Below are positions 57,452 through 64,000 of a stretch of DNA of 64,000 bases, in pieces (position 1 is the stretch's first letter; each line of letters opens with the position of its first letter). The stretch is from Chloroflexota bacterium (GTDB taxonomy: Bacteria > Chloroflexota > Anaerolineae > J036 > Brachytrichaceae): contig JAJYKL010000007.1 in assembly GCA_021788625.1 (NCBI GenBank), positions 1 through 64,000 of the forward strand, read 5' to 3'. The translations under genes and the position numbers were made by a program. A model generated the notes under the pieces. That model worked only from the letters and a program-made list of their open reading frames with translations. It was not told the DNA's origin and ran no database searches.

Positions 57452-60400
57452 TTAAGGCAGCTGGAACTGTTGAATTGGCCCTCCCGCCGCGTTCGTCACA
57501 TAGAGGGTTTTTCCACTTACAGCCAGACCGGTTGGCAGCGCGTCAGCGTTAAAACTCACACCTGGCAGCGTGACAGGCTGGCCGGTGAACGTGTAGCCAA
57601 GGACCTGATGAGTCATTGGACTACTCACCAGCAATATGTTGCCGCTGATAGCCAGGAAGGGCTTGTGATCTACTGACTGGAGATCGTTCGGATCCATCTC
57701 TTGCCAGGCATCCACAACCCAGGCGCGCAGGAACTTATAGCTCGAATCGAATACCTCGATCCGCTTGTTCCACGTATCCGCCACATAGATGTTGCCCTGG
57801 CTATCGACAGCCAGACCAACCGGTTCGTTGAACTGGCCATCGCCGCTGCCCGCCGAGCCAAATTGAGTCAGGAAATCGCCATTGCGGTCGAACACCTGTA
57901 CCCGTTTGTTCCCTGTATCGGTGACCAGCAGGTGGCCCTGATGATCGAAGACAATGGCACGCGGACCGAAGAAGATGGTGGATCGGCCCGAACCCGGTGC
58001 CGTGCTCACACCTGGAGAGCCCCAGGCAAACTGGAAGTTACCCTGCGCGTCGAATTTCTGTATGCGATGGTTGAATGTGTCAGCCACGTAAATACTGCCG
58101 TCGCTATCGACTGCGATGCCCCAGGCATCATTGAATTTGCCATTAGCCGACCCGTATGAACCAAAAGTGCTCACGATGGTGCCATCCGGAGCGATGCGCA
58201 CTACGCAGTTTGCCTTGTGATCAATGACCAGGCGATCTCCGTTAGGCGCCAGCGCGATGCCGGTAGGCCCCACCAGCTTAATGGTCTGAGTGACACCTCC
58301 TGCAGGTGCGGCACCAGCCTGATAATCCCAAACTTTGTTCACCACATCGTTGCGGATGTACAGAGTGAAACGATGTCCGGGTGACCATTTGTCCGGCGTG
58401 AGGGTCGTTTTGTTAAAGACCTGCGAATACTTTGTGAAGTCACGGTTGAAAATGATGTCCCAAAGGGCTGCCCGCGCTGGCGGGTTGACCAGCGAGTAGT
58501 AGATGCGCTGCCAGGTCAGGTCGAAGTAGTCTTGCATCGGCCACCACACCAGCATGTAATTGAACTTGGTGTAGTTTCCTGAAAGCAACTGGTCATCCTC
58601 AGTTCGTTTGGGATCCACGTCGCCAATCATGATGGCATCCAGGTTTGAATAGTCATCGGGCAGCGAATCGACGAAGAAGCGTGCATTGGGGAACTTCCGC
58701 ATATACCAGGTCATAGGCCAGCTGACATCGCTGTCGTAACCGACCTTCAACGACATGTCGCCATAAACACGCTTGGACAGGTCTGTCAACTGCTCCACGG
58801 CTATCTTCGTACCCGGCGCACCATGAGCGTAAAACAGGAACTCTTTGGTGTAGTCGTAGTTGATGTAGGTCACCATGAATGCGGTGCGGATGGTGAGCAC
58901 GCTCAGGAAGGCAAATGACGCCACGATGAGCGAGCGTCCCGCATAAGGCTTGGCGATCCGGCGAAGAAAATAGGCCAGCACCGCGATGAAGATCAGGGTT
59001 ATGGCCACGGCTCCCACCCAGCGCAAGATACCGATGGCATCGCCCGGCTGAAGATCCAGATTGCCGACCAGGGAAAGGATGCGCACTACCATCAGGACAA
59101 CCAATATGGCCAAACCAGCCATAGCGAGAAGGCGACCCGGCGTGAACAGCCCAGTCTGCCGGGTTGCACCGGGTTCGCGGGAGGTTTCAGTCTGTGGTCC
59201 GTTGAGTGGGTCGCGGACTGGCGGTGGGCTCAGGACGGCATTCAAAAACCACCCGGTCAGTAGAGCCATGGGTAGTGCAAAGTGAACGGTGAGCCAGGGC
59301 ATCTTCTCACCAGCGATGGTAAACATGACCCATACGGCGAAGGTCCACCAAAGCATGAAAACCGGGAACAACTGATCGGGGCTCAGCAAAGCACGCCCAA
59401 GTGGTGTATCGAAAAAAGAGTTCGACTGTTGTAACGAATCACCGGAAGACACACCGATGGAGGTGCTGTCACCTGCCTGCGCCTGAGTACGGTCAGTCGG
59501 AGCGGGCTTGCTTACCGTTAGTCGTCCGGTATGGTACACGGCATAAACCAGCGCACACATGGCGCCGATGACGAGCGTGTACTCATACAGAGGGACAAGC
59601 AAAAAGTAGTAGTAGGGAGGCTGGCTGCCACGTTGTACATTCTGTTGAGCCATCCAATAGCCCAACATGCCGACATAGCCCGTACCGAAACCAGCTGCGT
59701 TTGAGAAGACCGTGGTGAACAAGGTGGCCGTGATGCCCGCAAAGAGGCCTGCTACAGGCAGCCATACGCGCCAGCGCCATGACACGCCAATGGCTACGCT
59801 CAATGCAATCATCATGACGGCCAGCCCAAACATCGTGGCGATCACCGGCATGTTATTTGCCAGATTGCTCATATCGCCCAGTAGACTAACCGTCACCAGA
59901 TCCGCACCTGTGGTTACCCGCCAGATGGGGTTGAGCACCAACAGCATGGCCGGCGAAGCCATGAACATGGTCATGGTGATCATCACGACCACCACGTTAA
60001 AGGCTGCGGAGGCGTGGAATGCCAGCCGGAGCCAGGTGCCGAATAGACGCCGCAACAGAACGAACGTGAGCAGACCAAACAGAACAGCCAGAACCAGGAT
60101 GGACAGCGCAAAAATCAAAGCGCGGTAATCAAACGTCAAAGTCAACGGGTTGAGCTGGGCGACCAGACTGGTCAGGTTCAGGATGCCCATCATATAACGA
60201 CTGACGAGTACGAACACAATGCCGGCCAGAACCATCAGAACCGCCAGGAGGGCGGTCAGTGCCAGTGCAGTCAGGGCATCTGAACGTTTTCTACGCGCGT
60301 CATAAAGCTGGAGCACCGCCAGCGGGGCCAGGAACGCCAGGAACAAGGCGACGATGAGGAAAGCCGTGGATTTGTCAGTAAAGTGCAGAGCCAGAGCGGC

Positions 60401-60991
60401 AGTCAGGCCGATAAGCCAGCCGGTGTGACGGGTGGTCAGATAGCGCCAGGTGCACAACGCTGTGAGTAATGTCCAAACGAGGATGAACTCTTCCTGCCGG
60501 ATGTATCGTGCGTGGAACAGAATGGACGGTGAGATGAGCAGCATAAAGGACGTCACCAGGGCTCCCCGACGCCCCAGCCAACGCCGAAACAGATAAGGCA
60601 GAGCTACCAAAATCACGCCCGCAACAGCCGGTGCAATACGGGCGGTGTAATCGGTAGCGCCGAAGAGATAAAAGACCAGCGCTGTGATGTGAAAAAGCAG
60701 CGGGCCATGCATGAGAGGGGTGTGGGCGTAACCCCGGCCGGTTGCCAGGTTGTAGGAAAAGTAGGAGTGCAAACTCTCGTCGTGGCTCATGACGCGAGCG
60801 CCCAGGTCCCAGAAGCGCGAGATGATAGCTATGACGAGGAAGATGATATAGAGCAGCTTCTCCCAGTTCAGCCCGGCCAGGAGTGACCTGTCCAGCCATG
60901 TGAGGGGTGTCGAAGCTGCAGCCTGCCACGCTGAGTGGCTCGCCGGTTGGTAATCCGATTCGCGGTCTATCATGGTGCCTTGTGGTTCCAT
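57452..60991 (-). CDS. Agl23-like (TIGR03663-type) GT39-like membrane protein fused to C-terminal NHL-repeat propeller
   Basis: N-terminus FWDLGARVMSHDESLHSYFSYNLATGRGYAHTPLMHGPLLFH; multi-TM; C-terminal NHL repeats (GIAVDSDGSIYVADTFNHRIQKFDAQGNF; GLAVDSQGNIYVADTWNKRIEVFD). Confidence 0.85.
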   Translation of the reverse strand: MEPQGTMIDRESDYQPASHSAWQAAASTPLTWLDRSLLAGLNWEKLLYIIFLVIAIISRFWDLGARVMSHDESLHSYFSYNLATGRGYAHTPLMHGPLLFHITALVFYLFGATDYTARIAPAVAGVILVALPYLFRRWLGRRGALVTSFMLLISPSILFHARYIRQEEFILVWTLLTALCTWRYLTTRHTGWLIGLTAALALHFTDKSTAFLIVALFLAFLAPLAVLQLYDARRKRSDALTALALTALLAVLMVLAGIVFVLVSRYMMGILNLTSLVAQLNPLTLTFDYRALIFALSILVLAVLFGLLTFVLLRRLFGTWLRLAFHASAAFNVVVVMITMTMFMASPAMLLVLNPIWRVTTGADLVTVSLLGDMSNLANNMPVIATMFGLAVMMIALSVAIGVSWRWRVWLPVAGLFAGITATLFTTVFSNAAGFGTGYVGMLGYWMAQQNVQRGSQPPYYYFLLVPLYEYTLVIGAMCALVYAVYHTGRLTVSKPAPTDRTQAQAGDSTSIGVSSGDSLQQSNSFFDTPLGRALLSPDQLFPVFMLWWTFAVWVMFTIAGEKMPWLTVHFALPMALLTGWFLNAVLSPPPVRDPLNGPQTETSREPGATRQTGLFTPGRLLAMAGLAILVVLMVVRILSLVGNLDLQPGDAIGILRWVGAVAITLIFIAVLAYFLRRIAKPYAGRSLIVASFAFLSVLTIRTAFMVTYINYDYTKEFLFYAHGAPGTKIAVEQLTDLSKRVYGDMSLKVGYDSDVSWPMTWYMRKFPNARFFVDSLPDDYSNLDAIMIGDVDPKRTEDDQLLSGNYTKFNYMLVWWPMQDYFDLTWQRIYYSLVNPPARAALWDIIFNRDFTKYSQVFNKTTLTPDKWSPGHRFTLYIRNDVVNKVWDYQAGAAPAGGVTQTIKLVGPTGIALAPNGDRLVIDHKANCVVRIAPDGTIVSTFGSYGSANGKFNDAWGIAVDSDGSIYVADTFNHRIQKFDAQGNFQFAWGSPGVSTAPGSGRSTIFFGPRAIVFDHQGHLLVTDTGNKRVQVFDRNGDFLTQFGSAGSGDGQFNEPVGLAVDSQGNIYVADTWNKRIEVFDSSYKFLRAWVVDAWQEMDPNDLQSVDHKPFLAISGNILLVSSPMTHQVLGYTFTGQPVTLPGVSFNADALPTGLAVSGKTLYVTNAAGGPIQQFQLP

Positions 60992-61049
60992 TTCTATTGA
61001 TCAATCCTTCTCATCTCACTATCATTCGGATTCATAGCGGGTTTATCAA

Positions 61050-62891
61050 TCAGGGCTGCCCATCAGACTTTTGAGCGATGTCCCGTCGCAACCAAAACAC
61101 CCAGCTCGAGATGGACTGTTCGTCGATCTCGCGCAGCGTAAACCAGCGAGCTAATGGCGTGCAATCGAGTTGGCTGGTGGTGCCAACTGAGATGCAACGC
61201 AAGTTGGACAGAGAGGTGCTGGAAGTTACCCGGAAGGCGCTACCGATATAGGAAGCATTGTCAGCCGGCTTTTGGCCGACTGGAGTAAGCGCCGAGGCCG
61301 TGTTTGCGATGTGCGCCACATAGGTGACGCCTCGCTGATTGCGCAAGACCCAGCGCAGCGCCGGAGGAGCGCCATTGCTTACCTGCAAGGGGATTGTGTT
61401 CGGATCGCCATAGGCGCGCGTGCTGATGGTCTGTACGGTTTGCAACAGTATGCGCAGACCGGGATCACCCGCCTCACCGATGTATGGCTCAGCCGCGTCG
61501 GCTGCACGAGTCTGGGTGAGCTGGTAGCCACAGGAGACGGTATAAATGAAAAGGCACAGGCAGGCAGCCATACCTACGCCCCGAATGGCCACCTGTGTGT
61601 TGTACGTGAGCGTGGCTACGACCACAATGCCTGCTACCATCAACAGGCCCAGGAGGACCGTAAACAGCCAGGTGTCCATACGCTGCGCGCCGTACATATC
61701 CAGACCCATAAAAGCGTAGATCAGCATAACCGTCGCCAAACCGAATACGACCAGCTCGGCAACCCGCGGGTACGCCAGTATCTCGTCGGGCGGTGTTACT
61801 GGCACCTGGAGCATGCGCTGCAACGCTACGCTGGCGATGGCTGCAGCGCTAATGGATACGGGCACCAAACCCGTCGCATCACGGGCCGGGTTCAACGCCA
61901 CCACCACCAGACCTATCACTCCCCAGATCAACCAATCCACCTCGCGCCTATTCAATCGATGATTAACAATCAGCCACACTAATGCCGCCGCTGCTCCCAA
62001 GTACAGCAGAGGTTCATAGAGCAGCCAACCGGCGACCAGACGCAGAACACTGATGGGTTGCTGAAAGGGAATAAAACCCGTCCACAGGGCGATTCCATTT
62101 ACGGCATCGCCAACGCCCGACAAGCGCCAAAAGGCTGCGGTGCTGGCGATCGCAAAAGCAAGCACCCCCAGGAGAATATCCCATTCTTGGATGGAGGTGC
62201 GATGGATGCGTGTCTCCATGACATGCGAGGGACCTGTCGATGAAATAGGTGCATGCGGGTTGCGGGACTGTGGATCTCTGGTGAAGTATTCAAAAATCAA
62301 TAAGGCAGCCAGCGTGATGAGGGGCGGAACGGCATCCTGCCCGCAGGCTAGCAGGAGTCCCAGGGCAATGAACGCACCGCGCCGGGCATCGCGAGTGCCG
62401 CGTAACCACAAGCTCCACGCCACAATGCCCAGAGCCCAGCTTAATGATGCTCCGCCGGCCTGGCGTGAGGCGAACAGGAGCGTCGGCGAGAAAGCCATGA
62501 GCAGGGCGAACGACAGCGAACGCGTGCGACCTAATGCAGGGCGCAGTAGCAATGGTGATACGCACAGAATCGCACCCGCGCAGGCGGCAACAAGCCGGGC
62601 ACTGAACGCATCCGCACCGAACAGCGACATGACAATCGATTGCAAATTGCTAAAGAACGGATCCAGACTGGGAACGCCCGAGCCAGCCGACAGAGCCAGC
62701 GCGTTCAATGCGCCTGTTGCTTCGACGTTATTCAGTGGCGCTGCGTCCAGGTACCATATGCGCAGCATCAAGGCACCCAGGCCGAGTGCCATCCACAGCC
62801 CCATCTCGACGTTAATATCCGCCAGGTTGAAAGCACGGCGCGTGTAATCCATACTCTGTGACACCGGTGCGGGTGATGCTTCGCTACTCAT
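61050..62891 (-). CDS. Glycosyltransferase family 39-like membrane protein
   Basis: WYLDAAPLNNVEATGALNALAL; multi-TM GT-C fold-like; neighbours 57452-60991 and 62918-64000. Confidence 0.7.
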   Translation of the reverse strand: MSSEASPAPVSQSMDYTRRAFNLADINVEMGLWMALGLGALMLRIWYLDAAPLNNVEATGALNALALSAGSGVPSLDPFFSNLQSIVMSLFGADAFSARLVAACAGAILCVSPLLLRPALGRTRSLSFALLMAFSPTLLFASRQAGGASLSWALGIVAWSLWLRGTRDARRGAFIALGLLLACGQDAVPPLITLAALLIFEYFTRDPQSRNPHAPISSTGPSHVMETRIHRTSIQEWDILLGVLAFAIASTAAFWRLSGVGDAVNGIALWTGFIPFQQPISVLRLVAGWLLYEPLLYLGAAAALVWLIVNHRLNRREVDWLIWGVIGLVVVALNPARDATGLVPVSISAAAIASVALQRMLQVPVTPPDEILAYPRVAELVVFGLATVMLIYAFMGLDMYGAQRMDTWLFTVLLGLLMVAGIVVVATLTYNTQVAIRGVGMAACLCLFIYTVSCGYQLTQTRAADAAEPYIGEAGDPGLRILLQTVQTISTRAYGDPNTIPLQVSNGAPPALRWVLRNQRGVTYVAHIANTASALTPVGQKPADNASYIGSAFRVTSSTSLSNLRCISVGTTSQLDCTPLARWFTLREIDEQSISSWVFWLRRDIAQKSDGQP

Positions 62892-62917
62892 TGGCTTATC
62901 CTGCCTGCATCCATGGC

Positions 62918-64000
62918 TCAGGGGTTGCATTCATAAATCAGACTCCTGCCCGTTTGATAGTCAATCCGGCACATCTGCCTAAACTTTGCCAGGCCGTCCG
63001 AACTGTACGTTGTCCGTTCCAGCTGGCCTACAATGACGTAACGGATATGAAACTGCTGGATCAGAGCTTCGGCTTGCTGTACATCGGTAGTGTTGTACAA
63101 CGTCTTGATTAATGGCTCACGCTGGGCTGGCACGTCGTAATTGCCACGCCACTGATTCTCATGCCCAGCCCAGCCCAGCAGAGTGGGGAGCCCCGTGAAG
63201 ACTGAAATACGGCCGTTATAGACATAGGAGCCATAATGGTCGGCAGGCGTCTCAAGGATCACCGGCGCGCCCTGGACATTTCGGTTCAACCAGGCAATGA
63301 TACGGGCGTCTTCGGGATGCGCGCTCTGAAGGTAAGCTGATCCATCAAGGGTGGGTGGCCCGCTGAAGTCGTCTGTCTTCGAAATGGCCGCGTAAAGGGG
63401 ATAGAGTAAACCGGCCAGCAGCAACAGGACCACCGTAAACGAACCGACCGTGGCGAGTAGATGACGTTGCTCCAGGAAGGTCATGAGGGCGAATGAACTG
63501 GCAATCGCCCATACCGTCCAAGCCTGGTAGTAGAACTTGAACACGGTGTTCATGCGCGTCCCAAACAGGTCCTGCAAGAAAATGAATTCCACGGCGACGG
63601 TGAGCAATGCTCCGCCTAGAAAAAGCAAAAGGACAAATGATTTTATCAACCGCTCGTTGGTTCCTATCGCTGGTGGCGTACTCTCAGCATACCCAAGGTC
63701 CACACCCTGTTCTGCATGTGGCCGCGTCAAGACGAGCACGGCGCAGGAGGCGGCCACCAGCAGCAGGAAGATGGGTGTCCATGGATCGGTCAGACGTCCG
63801 ATCAGGCGTTGCATGATGACTTCACGGGAGACGCCCATGACGCTTCCGCTGGCATTCAGCTCAGCCAGATACGCGCGCCCCTGTGCAGACGACACACCCA
63901 ATACGACCACGGCAAAAAGTGCAAAGACTAACGCAGCCAGGGCAAGACTGATTACCTGCAGGACGATTCGCCGGGGGGGCAGACGAAGCTCCTGGAAAGT
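62918..64000 (-). CDS. DUF2298 / Chlor_Arch_YYY-type (TIGR03662) membrane protein, 5' end beyond right window edge
   Basis: LFGTRMNTVFKFYYQAWTVWAIASSFAL; HIRYVIVGQLERTTY. The frame stays open upstream of the listed start at 63910 to the edge (TFQELRLPPRRIVLQVISLALAALVFALFAVVVLGVSSAQG). Confidence 0.8.
   Translation of the reverse strand, partial: TFQELRLPPRRIVLQVISLALAALVFALFAVVVLGVSSAQGRAYLAELNASGSVMGVSREVIMQRLIGRLTDPWTPIFLLLVAASCAVLVLTRPHAEQGVDLGYAESTPPAIGTNERLIKSFVLLLFLGGALLTVAVEFIFLQDLFGTRMNTVFKFYYQAWTVWAIASSFALMTFLEQRHLLATVGSFTVVLLLLAGLLYPLYAAISKTDDFSGPPTLDGSAYLQSAHPEDARIIAWLNRNVQGAPVILETPADHYGSYVYNGRISVFTGLPTLLGWAGHENQWRGNYDVPAQREPLIKTLYNTTDVQQAEALIQQFHIRYVIVGQLERTTYSSDGLAKFRQMCRIDYQTGRSLIYECNP

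Noticed and set aside
1-64000. Prophage, integrase, insertion sequence, rRNA or tRNA genes
   Set aside because: No ORF resembled phage structural proteins, integrases or transposases, and no RNA gene was recognised by eye; tRNAscan-SE and Infernal would be needed to exclude small RNAs.

Overview
This 64 kb window is a densely coded bacterial chromosome segment. It is probably from Chloroflexota (Anaerolineae-like); I infer this from gene content and have not tested it. Most of it is ordinary metabolism and housekeeping: an L-rhamnose block (rhaI, rhaM, a DeoR-type regulator), a sugar ABC importer, an araB/epimerase/araD-like block, secD/secF, tilS, thyX, mutY, plsX, a KAS II enzyme, lepB, two MarR-linked export loci, several ABC transporters, and three large membrane glycosyltransferase-like proteins at the right end. 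The signals not explained by ordinary genes are as follows. (1) At least four intergenic blocks of a ~22-23 bp repeat family ('CCTTCGACAAGCTCAGGATGA' type). Some form hairpins with 12-bp arms. The largest block lies beside the 5' end of a GIY-YIG nuclease gene cut by the left edge, which suggests a nuclease-linked repetitive-palindrome system analogous in concept to RAYT/REP. (2) A second dispersed palindrome (core GATGTCTGACTTCT...AGAAGTCAGACATC) in three intergenic regions, two copies sharing an extra 24-nt 5' block. (3) Unusual protein fusions: DeoR + periplasmic-binding domain, LuxR-HTH + TM + Kelch, Agl23-like GT + NHL propeller. (4) Promoter/operator structures at the marR genes and an 11-bp tandem repeat at a transporter start codon. 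No rRNA, tRNA, CRISPR array, prophage or complete transposon was recognised.
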